DNA from: DATJPR01 sp963843525
GTDB taxonomy: Bacteria; Bacteroidota; Ignavibacteria; UBA10030; UBA6906
Reading direction: 5' to 3'
Assembly (NCBI GenBank): GCA_963843525.1
Contig: CAWJKM010000003.1
Location: forward strand, 248,001-312,000
Length of the DNA: 64,000 bases
The position numbers and the translations under genes were made by a program. Shown here piece by piece: positions 16,062-24,014 of the stretch. Each line of letters opens with the position of its first letter. The stretch's first letter is position 1. The notes beneath the pieces were generated by a model. That model saw only the letters and a list, made by a program, of their open reading frames with translations, was not told the origin of the DNA and searched no databases.

Positions 16062-16090
16062 AATGTACGAACCCTGTGGGTGAGAGTCAA
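16062..16090 (-). promoter_or_regulatory. Sigma-70 promoter of the zinc-ribbon/rpsU unit
   Basis: On the minus strand: TTGACT (16085-16090), 17 bases, TACATT (16062-16067). The zinc-ribbon ATG is 81 bases from the -10. Confidence 0.6.
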
Positions 16091-16149
16091 GATGGGTCTT
16101 GCGCTTCAATTGTCTGATGACTATCTTCTATCCCTTGTACCCGTTTTTT

Positions 16150-16223
<74 letters not shown>

Positions 16224-16631
16224 CCGCTTTTCCTCCCGGCCCGACAACAGGGTTTGCCCATTCCTCACTCTCTTCTCTCTCCACGATCCTCCATAGTGTG
16301 CTTCTCGACAAAAAAATGGCTCACCTCTCCTGCCTTCTCCTCCGTCCCCCAGTCCCCCAGTCCCCCAGTCTCCCAGTCTCCCAGTCCCCAATTCCAACCC
16401 ACTTGTCAATTGCCAGTTGTCAATTGTCAATTGCCAATTGTTCCTCCCCCAGGGTGGCTGTCCTTGGCCAGATGGCGATTGACACTGTACCCTACCGATA
16501 AACAGCACCGCGTTTCCTCCATTTCCACCGATTTTACCCTTCTTTAAGCGAGAATCGCCCTCTCAACTTCTGGCGTACTCTTTGTGCGTCTTCATTTCGC
16601 AGAATAATGCCATTTCTAAGTAGGGAGGCTT
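16224..16631. other. Repeat-bearing intergenic region
   Basis: About 400 non-coding bases between the tRNA and the response regulator gene. The middle is low-complexity repeat (listed separately). I see no gene and no clear promoter; the response regulator is preceded by GGGAGG seven bases before its ATG. Confidence 0.5.
16345..16442. repeat. 8-bp tandem repeats followed by CAATTG-rich inverted repeats
   Basis: Six tandem 8-bp units at 16345-16392: TCCCCCAG three times, TCTCCCAG twice, then TCCCCAAT. Directly after, 16404-16442 consists of overlapping TCAATTG/CAATTGCC palindromic units. No spacers or unique inserts, so not a CRISPR array. Confidence 0.85.
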
Positions 16632-17012
16632 ATGAGAATTCTGTTGGTCGACGACGAAGAGGGATTTCTCGGCATCATGGGAGACGTCCTTCGGGATGCG
16701 GGACACTCCATTACCATCGCACAAGATGGGAAAGCCGCCCGTGAGTTGCTCGAAGTGGAGAAAGTTGACGCGGTCATTTCGGATGTCTTCATGCCGACTC
16801 TTGATGGCGCACGATTTCACAGTTATGTCCGGGAGTTCAGTCGGAATGCCGACGTACCGTTCATTTTCATCTCGGGATTCGATGACGATCGTACGCGGTC
16901 GCTCGTGGTGGATCCCGCCAGGGACTATTTTTTCTCCAAGACTACGCCGGTGGATACGATTCTGCAATTGCTGGAATCATTGGATCGGTCACAGCGCATG
17001 CGCTCCACATGA
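16632..17012 (+). CDS. Single-domain response regulator
   Basis: A 126-residue receiver domain with no output domain. Acidic pocket D7-D8-E9 (VDDEE), phospho-acceptor Asp52 in ISDVFMP, a Ser in FIFISGF and Lys106 in FFSKT. Such stand-alone receivers act by protein contact. It lies 49 bases before the first pilus ATPase-like gene in the same direction, so it may govern pilus assembly or activity; this is inference from position. Its cognate kinase is not adjacent. Confidence 0.88.
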   Translation: MRILLVDDEEGFLGIMGDVLRDAGHSITIAQDGKAARELLEVEKVDAVISDVFMPTLDGARFHSYVREFSRNADVPFIFISGFDDDRTRSLVVDPARDYFFSKTTPVDTILQLLESLDRSQRMRST

Positions 17013-17061
17013 CCCAAAGTGAGATAAACGATAACGCACCTCGCGTTTTGAGGAGGCTCTA

Positions 17062-18876
17062 ATGTCAAGTTTGGAAACGGCGGCAGGAGGGAAGACGATC
17101 GAGGATCGAGGGGTCAAACCTGGCGGGAACGGCGCACGTCCGTTCATGGCGTCATTCATCGATCACCTTGTCCGGAACGGCATCGTCACCGCCGACGTGG
17201 CGCGGAAGGCTGTTGCCTTGAAGCAGCAAAATCCCGCTGAGCGGAGAAGCGTCACCGATATCCTGCAGGAAGAATTCAAAGTAGCCCGGGATGTCGTGCA
17301 GTTTCAAATAGCGCAGTTCTACGCATTTCGCGTTATCGAGACGAACGACCGGGCCGGACGGAAGATGTCGAACCCGGACGCGATGAGACTGTTCAGAAGT
17401 CTTCCCGAAAACGTCCGGGCGCTCGCCATCCGCCACAAGATTTTTCCGTTTGATATCCCTGAGAACCAGCCCGATAAACTCATCATCGTCACCCCGAATC
17501 CGTCCGATCGGGAAGTGACCGAAGTGGCACGATCGTTCCCCTACAAGAAGTTCGAAATCTGTTACATGAAGGAACGGGAGTGGGATGAATTTTACAGAGT
17601 GGTCTCATCCGATAAATCGCCCGTCAAGCCGGTCCCGGTCATCACCGATGTTGCTCCGGAAGTGGATGAGTCGGACCTCGACGCCGTCCTTGACCGCGAG
17701 ATCACGCGCTCCCAGATCGGGGCGGTTGTCGAAAAGATCCTCGTCGATGCGATCAGGGCGAATGCTTCGTCGGTCCGCATCGTGCCGAAAGCCGCCCGGA
17801 AGACCGAAGTCTATTTCCGCGTGGAGGGGAGTCTGACCCTGTCACTTTCCATCGAGGACGTGCGTCCGGAAGCCGTGGCTGCGTACATCAAGGCGAGGAC
17901 GCCGGGCATGGACCGCTACGAGCGGTTGGCGGCGCAGGAGGGGCACCTCGCAAAACAAGCCGACGGGAAACCGATTCACCTGATTGTCTCGAGCGTGCCC
18001 ATATCGGTCCATGAGTACCCGGGCAAATTCGAACTGATCGTGATCCGGATCAGCCGGGAACCGGAGGCATTTGCTACCACCGTCGCGTTGGGGATGTCCG
18101 GGAGTTCCGTCCAGGCATTCCGTGATGCTTTCGCGTTTCACCGGGGGATGATGCTTCTTGCCGGTCCGTCCGGATCAGGAAGGCGGACGACGATTGCCAC
18201 ACTCATGCGTCTCATCGCCTCACCCGGGACGAGTGCCATTGCGCTGGAAGCGGCAAACACCTGGATGATTGAAGGTGTCAATCACGTTCGCTTCACCCAG
18301 AAACTCCATTTCCGGAATTCGCTGGACATCCTGGACAGTACCGATGCCGACATCATGATTCTTGGCGATCTCGTCGACCGTGAGACGGCGACGAAAGCAC
18401 TCCGGCTCTCGCTCGATGGGCGCCAGGTCATAGCCACGATGCAGGCCAGGGACGCCGCCGGCGCGGTTGTCTGGCTCAGAAAGATGGGCGTCGATCCGTA
18501 CCTCATTGCGCACGGTCTTGTTCTCGTTCATGCGCAACGGCTCGTTCGCAAGCTCTGCCCGCATTGCAAGATGCCGGCGTCTGTTGAATCCGGGCGTCTC
18601 ACCCGCCTGGGCGTGACTATTCCTTCAACGTCTGTGTACCGTAGTGTTGGCTGCGCGGAATGTGGCGATGGCTTTGACGGGCGCGTGCCAATCCACGAGA
18701 CACTCCCGATAACGCCTCAGGTGCAGGAGATCATTTTCCAGGATGCCGAATCGACGGAAGATCGGTTCCGTGCGGTCATTCGTGCCAGTGGCGGGGCTAC
18801 ACTTGTTGAGGTGGGCGCGGATTTGGTGAAGTCCGGACTTACGACGGTCGATGAGCTCTGGTCCGCCCTTTCATAA
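17062..18876 (+). CDS. Degenerate PilB/GspE-family protein (probable non-catalytic ATPase paralogue)
   Basis: A 604-residue relative of the PilB/GspE assembly ATPase with an intact overall layout: N-terminal GspE-N domains (about 30-180), ATPase core (about 215-490) and the zinc motif CPHC (499-502) plus CAEC (531-534). The nucleotide motifs are all changed: the Walker A is GPSGSGRRTT (368-377; Lys to Arg), the Asp box is LEAANT rather than VEDPVE, the Walker B is ILGDL (Glu to Asp436), and the His box is MQARDA rather than LHTNDA. It probably binds or hydrolyses ATP poorly and may be a structural or regulatory partner of the intact paralogue at 21669. The frame is open and the ribosome site GAGGAGG is strong, so it is not simply decayed. 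Confidence 0.85.
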   Translation: MSSLETAAGGKTIEDRGVKPGGNGARPFMASFIDHLVRNGIVTADVARKAVALKQQNPAERRSVTDILQEEFKVARDVVQFQIAQFYAFRVIETNDRAGRKMSNPDAMRLFRSLPENVRALAIRHKIFPFDIPENQPDKLIIVTPNPSDREVTEVARSFPYKKFEICYMKEREWDEFYRVVSSDKSPVKPVPVITDVAPEVDESDLDAVLDREITRSQIGAVVEKILVDAIRANASSVRIVPKAARKTEVYFRVEGSLTLSLSIEDVRPEAVAAYIKARTPGMDRYERLAAQEGHLAKQADGKPIHLIVSSVPISVHEYPGKFELIVIRISREPEAFATTVALGMSGSSVQAFRDAFAFHRGMMLLAGPSGSGRRTTIATLMRLIASPGTSAIALEAANTWMIEGVNHVRFTQKLHFRNSLDILDSTDADIMILGDLVDRETATKALRLSLDGRQVIATMQARDAAGAVVWLRKMGVDPYLIAHGLVLVHAQRLVRKLCPHCKMPASVESGRLTRLGVTIPSTSVYRSVGCAECGDGFDGRVPIHETLPITPQVQEIIFQDAESTEDRFRAVIRASGGATLVEVGADLVKSGLTTVDELWSALS

Positions 18877-19160
18877 GGTGCGGCCGCTCCAGGAGGATTG
18901 ACGCGCGAGGGCGTTCTTGCCGGTCTGTTGGTGAGATTCAGAAGAGGAAGCGGAAAAACTTTCCGAGGAAAAAATGACCTGTGCGTCCAGGGCCTCGCAG
19001 GAAATCCTCGATTTCCGTGAGTTTTCGGCAAGCACGCCAGTCAGCAACGAAAGGCGAGGAATGGCACAGCTCTTGAAGAGAGAGTTCTAGAACCCAAAAA
19101 CAGAACTCGTTAGAAACCTCTTCAAACAACAGCTCACTCACATAAACACAGGAGTCCGTC

Positions 19161-19580
19161 ATGGGACAACAGCAACTTCTCCTCATCATCCTCGGTGTCA
19201 TCGTGGTCGGTATTGCGGTTGCCGTCGGTATTACGATGTTCTCAGACAACGCGGTGAATGCCAATCGGGATGCAGTATCGAACGATCTCGTGAATCTTGC
19301 AGCGCGCGCCCAGCAGTTCTATCGTCGCCCGGTTGCCCTTGGTGGCGGTGGCAACAGCTTTTCAGGTCTGAGTGCTGATGCAGCGGGTCTTGCCAAACTG
19401 ACGAACATGGCGAGTGGAAAGAACGCCAACGGCACGTATTCCATCAAGACAGCCGGAACAGTGAACCAGGTCGTTGTCGAAGGTGTCGGAACAGAGACTG
19501 CACCTGATGGCGAAAAAGTCACCATGGACATTTTCTGCCGTGATGCCGGTCGGTCAGACAGCCTTGTGGTTCTCCACTAA
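19161..19580 (+). CDS. Type IV pilin-like protein with MG leader (major pilin candidate 1)
   Basis: A 139-residue pilin-like protein: MGQQQ, then a continuous hydrophobic helix LLLIILGVIVVGIAVAVGI (residues 6-24), and an extracytoplasmic domain. The classical G^FTLxE prepilin site is absent: the only glycine before the helix is Gly2, followed by Gln, and Glu5 is missing. The segment ANRDAVSNDLVNLAARAQQF followed by YRRP and a GGGGNSFSGL loop is shared with the next gene. The position in a pil cluster and likely abundance (first of two tandem copies, AGGAG ribosome site, hairpin after the stop) suggest a major subunit. About 285 bases upstream are non-coding; I see no clear promoter there. Confidence 0.8.
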   Translation: MGQQQLLLIILGVIVVGIAVAVGITMFSDNAVNANRDAVSNDLVNLAARAQQFYRRPVALGGGGNSFSGLSADAAGLAKLTNMASGKNANGTYSIKTAGTVNQVVVEGVGTETAPDGEKVTMDIFCRDAGRSDSLVVLH

Positions 19581-19593
19581 TCCCGACGTTCCG

Positions 19594-19621
19594 GACGGGT
19601 CTCCTGACAAGGGGACCCGTC
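19594..19621 (+). terminator. Intercistronic hairpin (possible attenuator) after pilin 1
   Basis: GACGGGTC (19594-19601), a 12-base loop, GACCCGTC (19614-19621), followed by TCTGTATTC. The T-tract is poor, so it may act as a partial terminator or protect the upstream mRNA end, favouring pilin 1 over the downstream genes. Confidence 0.5.
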
Positions 19622-19649
19622 TCTGTATTCAAGCTGAAGGCGGCGTTCC

Positions 19650-20057
19650 ATGGGTAGTCAACAGTTGTTGGTCATCGCAATCGCGGCAGTCGTCCTCGCC
19701 GTTGCAGTCGCAGTCGGGATCACGATGTTCCGGGATCAGGCGGCGTCGAGCAACCGGGATGAACTTGAAATGGATCTTTCGCAGCTGGCTGTCAGAGCCC
19801 AGGCGTTCTACCGCCGGCCGACAACCCTGGGCGGCGGGGGAGGCACCTTCGGTGGGTTGACCATGACCTCGCTGACCAGCAGAACGACGAATCTCAATGG
19901 ATCGTACACCGTCTCTCCGGACCCCGTCCCGACCAGTGCGCTGTTCATCAAGATTACCGGCGTGGGAACGGAAGCTTCAACCGATGGTAATCCGGTCAAA
20001 GTCGTCATGCAGGTGTATCCAGACAGCATGTTCACAGTGGACGCAGAAGGGAATTGA
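19650..20057 (+). CDS. Type IV pilin-like protein with MG leader (pilin 2)
   Basis: A 135-residue paralogue of the preceding pilin: MGSQQ, a hydrophobic helix (about residues 6-25), then SSNRDELEMDLSQLAVRAQA, FYRRP and a GGGGGTFGGL loop in the same order. The C-terminal domains diverge, so the two are not a recent copy. It again lacks the classical prepilin cleavage motif and Glu5. Could be a second major subunit, an alternative pilin, or a tip/initiating minor pilin. It lies 69 bases after pilin 1, with a hairpin between them. Confidence 0.8.
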   Translation: MGSQQLLVIAIAAVVLAVAVAVGITMFRDQAASSNRDELEMDLSQLAVRAQAFYRRPTTLGGGGGTFGGLTMTSLTSRTTNLNGSYTVSPDPVPTSALFIKITGVGTEASTDGNPVKVVMQVYPDSMFTVDAEGN

Positions 20058-20061
20058 TGGG

Positions 20062-20082
20062 CTGCCTGCCAGGCGCAGGCAG
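20062..20082. repeat. Inverted repeat after pilin 2
   Basis: CTGCCTGC (20062-20069) and GCAGGCAG (20075-20082) around five bases, just after the pilin 2 stop. No T-tract follows. It may be an RNA hairpin or a dispersed repeat unit. The remaining 150 bases before pilC show no gene. Confidence 0.6.
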
Positions 20083-20237
20083 GTGCACAACTAGTGCTAC
20101 AGGGGGGCACTGCGAAATGAGGTGCGACCGTTCGGCTGGGTGGGGGATCTGGCCGATTTTCAAGGCCGTGCGTCATTCGGAGTGTCACCCTGTGCGTATT
20201 TCGGTTCACGGGTCCCCCAACTGAACGAGAAGGTAAC

Positions 20238-21623
20238 ATGGAATTCAGGATCGAAGGAATCTCTCTCGCCGGAAAACCGGTCCAGGGTCTGATCGAAGCG
20301 GAGAACAGCCGACAGGCAAGGAAAAAAGCCCAGCTGCTCTCCGTGCAAAGGAAATTCAAGCTCGTCCACATTCTCAAGCGCTCGACCTTCCTGTACAAGG
20401 TCCAGCGCGGGACAGAGAAACCGTTCACCGGCGAACAGAAGGCCTTTACCCGGGCGGAAGTTCAGGACGCCCTGGTGAAAATGGGCTACCGCGTCATCTC
20501 CGTTCAGAAGAGATTCGTCGATTTCAAAATGAAACCTCCGGCAGCGGAGATCGTGACGTTCGTGCGCGTCAGCGCCGACCTGATCCGGCAGAAGCTGCCC
20601 TTCAACGAAATCATGCAACTCCTGGTGAACGATATCGAGAACCGGACGTTGCGGGAGTCCATCAAGGACATCAACACGGAGTTGAAACAGGGGAAAGACA
20701 GCGAGAAAGCCTTCATCAAGCATGAAGGCGTGCTGGGCCGGTTCACGGCGCACATGCTGGGCCTTGCTTCCAAGAGCGGGAATATGGCCGAGATTTACGA
20801 CAGCACCGCCCGCTTCCTGGAACGCCAGTCCGAGTTCAGGAAGAATCTGAAATCCGCCCTGATCACCCCGGTGGTCACCCTCGTGGTCCTGTTTGGCGCC
20901 GTCGTGTACTACGTCGGGTATATCTTCCCCGCCACTGCGGGACTGTTCCGCAAGTTCGGGATCGATCTCCCGCCGATGACCAAGGCGACCCTCGCGATCA
21001 GCGATTTCCTGACGGCGAACATTGTCATTCTCCTCTTCGCCACGATCATTCCGACGATCTTCCTGATCCGGTATTTCACCACGGACCGCGGAAGGTTCAT
21101 GCTAGACAAGTATATCTGGAGCGTCCCGGTGATTGGCAACCTGCTCCACAAGCAATCGATCGAGATATTCTGTCGGGTGTTCTATGCATTGTACAGCGGC
21201 GCCGGTGAAAACATCGAGGTGATCCGGCTGGCGGCAGAGGCCTGCGGAAACAAGTTCATGGAGAAACGGATCAAGGACGTTGCGCTCCCGCTGATGATTG
21301 AAAAGGGAGCCGGCATCACCGAGGCATTTGAAGCGACGGGGGTCTTCACGAAGACGGCCATCTCCCGGTTCCATTCCGGTGCGGAAACCGGAACGGTGAA
21401 GAACACCGCCCTGCAGCTTGCGGAGTACTATGAAAAGGAGACAACGTATAAGATGCGCAACGCCATCGATTTCATCCAGCTGATTATTTCGATGATCATC
21501 ATGGTGGTATTGACCGCGCTCACCATCGTTTCCTCGGAGACGGCGACGATCAGGCCGAAGAACCCGGGTATGGGAGCAAATGCGCCGGCTACACGAGTCG
21601 TGGAGATAGAGCGCCTCACGTGA
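20238..21623 (+). CDS. pilC: PilC/GspF-family inner-membrane platform protein
   Basis: Polytopic platform protein of 461 residues that holds pilin at the assembly site. After an N-terminal cytoplasmic segment of about 100 residues (EFRIEGISLAGKPVQGLIEA...), two T2SSF domains follow, with helices near 215-240 (TPVVTLVVLFGAVVYYVGYIF), 265-285 and 415-440 (IDFIQLIISMIIMVVLTALT). The GspF signature region GAGENIEVIRLAAEACGN and the repeated helix pairs fit the family. It lies between the pilins and the active ATPase, as is usual. Its stop codon lies inside a 24-bp perfect palindrome. Confidence 0.92.
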   Translation: MEFRIEGISLAGKPVQGLIEAENSRQARKKAQLLSVQRKFKLVHILKRSTFLYKVQRGTEKPFTGEQKAFTRAEVQDALVKMGYRVISVQKRFVDFKMKPPAAEIVTFVRVSADLIRQKLPFNEIMQLLVNDIENRTLRESIKDINTELKQGKDSEKAFIKHEGVLGRFTAHMLGLASKSGNMAEIYDSTARFLERQSEFRKNLKSALITPVVTLVVLFGAVVYYVGYIFPATAGLFRKFGIDLPPMTKATLAISDFLTANIVILLFATIIPTIFLIRYFTTDRGRFMLDKYIWSVPVIGNLLHKQSIEIFCRVFYALYSGAGENIEVIRLAAEACGNKFMEKRIKDVALPLMIEKGAGITEAFEATGVFTKTAISRFHSGAETGTVKNTALQLAEYYEKETTYKMRNAIDFIQLIISMIIMVVLTALTIVSSETATIRPKNPGMGANAPATRVVEIERLT

Positions 21624-21631
21624 GGCGCTCT
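21608..21631. repeat. 24-bp perfect palindrome across the pilC stop codon
   Basis: Arms 21608-21619 (AGAGCGCCTCAC) and 21620-21631 (GTGAGGCGCTCT) are exact reverse complements. As RNA it would fold into a 10-bp stem with an ACGT loop. The TGA stop (21621-21623) is inside. No T-tract follows, so it is more likely an mRNA stability element or protein site than a terminator. Confidence 0.75.
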
Positions 21632-21668
21632 GCGAAACGCTTATCCCCCACATGAGTACGTTGCACGC

Positions 21669-23459
21669 ATGGCGAACCTGGACATTACAGACAAGATAGG
21701 TTTTGCCCTCCTGAAGAAGGGCATTATCGACTACGAGACGCTGGAGAAATCTCTCCGGGTGAAGGACTCGGAAGAGAAGAAAAACAGGCGCAATCTCGGT
21801 CAGATACTGGTCAATGATTTCAGCGCGGACCACGACGCGGTGTTCCGTGAAGTGGCCGACCTGTACGCTTTCCGCGAGATCTATCTCGCAGACGAAAAGA
21901 TCGATCAATCGCGCATCGATTTCATCAGGCGCTTCGTTGAAGCGCTGCCGCAGAACGTGCGCGACATGATGGTGCAGACACGCATGCTGCCGCTCCGGTT
22001 CGATGAGAAGCAGCCCGATAAGCTGATCATCGTCGCGGCGGACCCGACCGATCGTCAGATCCCCCTGATCGCGAGGAACTTCGGCGCGAAGAAGTACGAA
22101 GTCGCCTACTGCCGGATGAAGGAGGTTCTGAGCCTCATCGAGCAGGTGCTGCCTCCCGAAAACGAGTTCCTCAAGCAGCTGGAATCGTCGGACGTCGGGA
22201 TCCAGGTCAAGGAAGACGATGAAGGGAACGTCGACGAGGAAGCGCTCGAAGCGGAAATTACGAAGAGCGCCCTCATCAATCTGGTGGAAGGAGCGCTTGT
22301 CGAGGCCGTCCGACAGGGAGCGAGCGATATCCACATTATCGCCAAGGAGGGGAATCGGACGGAGTTCTGGTTCCGGGTGGACGGCTCGTTGAAGATGTGG
22401 CACGTGCAGGAACGGACAACGCCGGAAGCAGTGGCGGCGGTGGTGAAGGACCGGTCGAAAAACGTCGACCGGTTCGAACGGGAGATGTCGCAAGACGGGT
22501 TTATTCAGCGCTCGATCGACGATCACATGATCCGTTTTCGTGTGTCGATTCTACCGACCGTGGGAATTGAATTCCGGCACAAATTTGAGAGCATCGTCAT
22601 TCGTGTGCTTGATGACCGGAAAGTCATCACGGATTTGAACAAGCTCGGGCTGAGTGGCCCGGCTCGCGATTTCTTCAACAAGGCGATCAACAAGCCTCAG
22701 GGAATTGTGATCCTCACCGGTCCGACAGGGAGCGGCAAAAGCACCACCCTGGTGGCGGCGCTCCACCAGGTGATCGATCCAACGGTGAATGTGTTGACGG
22801 TGGAAGATCCGGTGGAATACATCATCAAAGGGGCCCGGCAACTCAAGATCGGGCCGAAGATGAGTTTTGACGAGGCCATTCGGGGGATCCTGCGTCATGA
22901 CCCCGATATCGTGCTGGTGGGAGAGATGCGTGACAAGATTACGGCCGAAATCGCCATTAAACTCGCAAACACCGGTCACCTGACATTCTCTACGTTGCAC
23001 ACCAATGACGCACCCAGTGCGGTATCACGATTGTACAAAATGGGCATTGAACCCTTCCTGATTGCGTACGCGATCAATATTATCGTGGCACAGCGATTGA
23101 TCCGTACTCTGTGCAAGTCCTGCAAACGCGAGATTCCTCGCGAAGAACTGGACCGGGAAGCGTTCATAAAATTCGGCCTCACCGAAGAGGACCTGGACAC
23201 GCATACCTTTTACGAAGCCGCGGGATGTGACCGGTGCAGCGGGGGGTACAAGGGCAGGGCGGCGATTCATGAGGCATTGTATTTTTCGCGGGAAATCAGA
23301 AACCTCATCATTCGCTCCGGGAAGGAAGTTGACGAAGAATCCGTCCGGACCCAGGCGACGAAGGACGGGATGTGGACACTTCGCCGGGCGGGTATCGAAC
23401 GAATGAAAGAAGGCACCACGACACTCGAAGAAATTGCTTCAGCCACCACGGATGATTGA
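21669..23459 (+). CDS. pilB: PilB/GspE assembly ATPase (intact)
   Basis: Hexameric ATPase of 596 residues that powers pilus or pseudopilus extension at the inner membrane. All motifs are canonical: Walker A GPTGSGKSTT (351-360), Asp box VEDPVEY, Walker B IVLVGEMRD (414-422), His box STLHTNDA (441-448), and the zinc-binding pairs Cys482/Cys485 and Cys520/Cys523. The N-terminal region is shared with the degenerate paralogue at 17062 (for example QPDKLIIV in both). It begins 45 bases after pilC and is followed within 15 bases by the first minor pilin, so pilC, pilB and the minor pilins form one transcription unit. Confidence 0.95.
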   Translation: MANLDITDKIGFALLKKGIIDYETLEKSLRVKDSEEKKNRRNLGQILVNDFSADHDAVFREVADLYAFREIYLADEKIDQSRIDFIRRFVEALPQNVRDMMVQTRMLPLRFDEKQPDKLIIVAADPTDRQIPLIARNFGAKKYEVAYCRMKEVLSLIEQVLPPENEFLKQLESSDVGIQVKEDDEGNVDEEALEAEITKSALINLVEGALVEAVRQGASDIHIIAKEGNRTEFWFRVDGSLKMWHVQERTTPEAVAAVVKDRSKNVDRFEREMSQDGFIQRSIDDHMIRFRVSILPTVGIEFRHKFESIVIRVLDDRKVITDLNKLGLSGPARDFFNKAINKPQGIVILTGPTGSGKSTTLVAALHQVIDPTVNVLTVEDPVEYIIKGARQLKIGPKMSFDEAIRGILRHDPDIVLVGEMRDKITAEIAIKLANTGHLTFSTLHTNDAPSAVSRLYKMGIEPFLIAYAINIIVAQRLIRTLCKSCKREIPREELDREAFIKFGLTEEDLDTHTFYEAAGCDRCSGGYKGRAAIHEALYFSREIRNLIIRSGKEVDEESVRTQATKDGMWTLRRAGIERMKEGTTTLEEIASATTDD

Positions 23460-23474
23460 TCCAGGAAGGCCCTT

Positions 23475-24005
23475 ATGGGTACCGGTCAGACAATGTTGAC
23501 GATTTTCGCTCTCGCGTTGCTCGGGATGCTGTTCCTGACGAACAACAGGAACACCCTCGACCAACGAGAGTCTATCGAGAGTGCAGAATGGGAAATCCTG
23601 GCGTCGTCGCTCGCCACGTCCCTCGTCGAAAGAGCCACGGGGCTCGCATTCGACCAGAATACGGTATCAAGCGACGTCTCTTCCCCGAACTCCCTCACCC
23701 CCGTCCCCTCGCTGGGAGGAGAGGGGGCAGCGGAAACCGTCGGGCCGTATCGTGAGGCGAGGTTCAACGACTTCGATGACTACAACAATTTCAAAAAGGA
23801 TGTAAGCGGCGACACCCTGGCGGTGGGGGGGACGGCCAACTTTCATATAAGATCGAGAGTACAGTACGTCGCTATTGTTGGCGACCATATCGATTCGTCA
23901 TCGGTCAGGACCTATCATAAGCGATTGACGGTTTGGGTATGGAGCGAGAGCATGAGAGACACAGTGAGTTATCAAACGATCTATAGCTACTGGTACTTCC
24001 GGTAA
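23475..24005 (+). CDS. Minor pilin-like protein with MG leader (PilV-like position)
   Basis: A 176-residue protein with one N-terminal helix (MGTGQTMLTIFALALLGMLF) and an extracytoplasmic part. The start follows AGGAAGG. It has no G^FTLxE motif; identification as a minor pilin rests on size, topology and position after pilB. Residues about 73-86 (NSLTPVPSLGGEGA) look like the product of a repeat inserted in frame, since the DNA there (23691-23730) is a G/C-rich imperfect palindrome unlike its surroundings. Confidence 0.65.
   Translation: MGTGQTMLTIFALALLGMLFLTNNRNTLDQRESIESAEWEILASSLATSLVERATGLAFDQNTVSSDVSSPNSLTPVPSLGGEGAAETVGPYREARFNDFDDYNNFKKDVSGDTLAVGGTANFHIRSRVQYVAIVGDHIDSSSVRTYHKRLTVWVWSESMRDTVSYQTIYSYWYFR
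23691..23730. repeat. Palindromic repeat inserted in frame in a minor pilin gene
   Basis: Imperfect inverted repeat, C-rich on the left (CCCCCGTCCCCTC) and G-rich on the right (GAGGAGAGGGGG) around GCTGG. It encodes a Pro/Gly/Ser peptide of the SLTPVPSLGGEG type, which I know as the translation of dispersed repeats in many draft genomes. Confidence 0.6.
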
Positions 24006-24014
24006 AGGCATGCT

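Noticed and set aside
16345..16442. CRISPR array
   Set aside because: Units are 8 bp, tandem without spacers, and there are no cas genes.
19084..19093. GTTCTAGAAC palindrome upstream of pilin 1 as an operator
   Set aside because: Ten bases only and no promoter in register; too short to support on its own.
21102..22526. A 474-codon open frame on the minus strand opposite pilC and pilB
   Set aside because: It lies wholly antisense to two well-supported genes, has no ribosome site and a His/Arg-rich composition typical of antisense frames in high-GC DNA.
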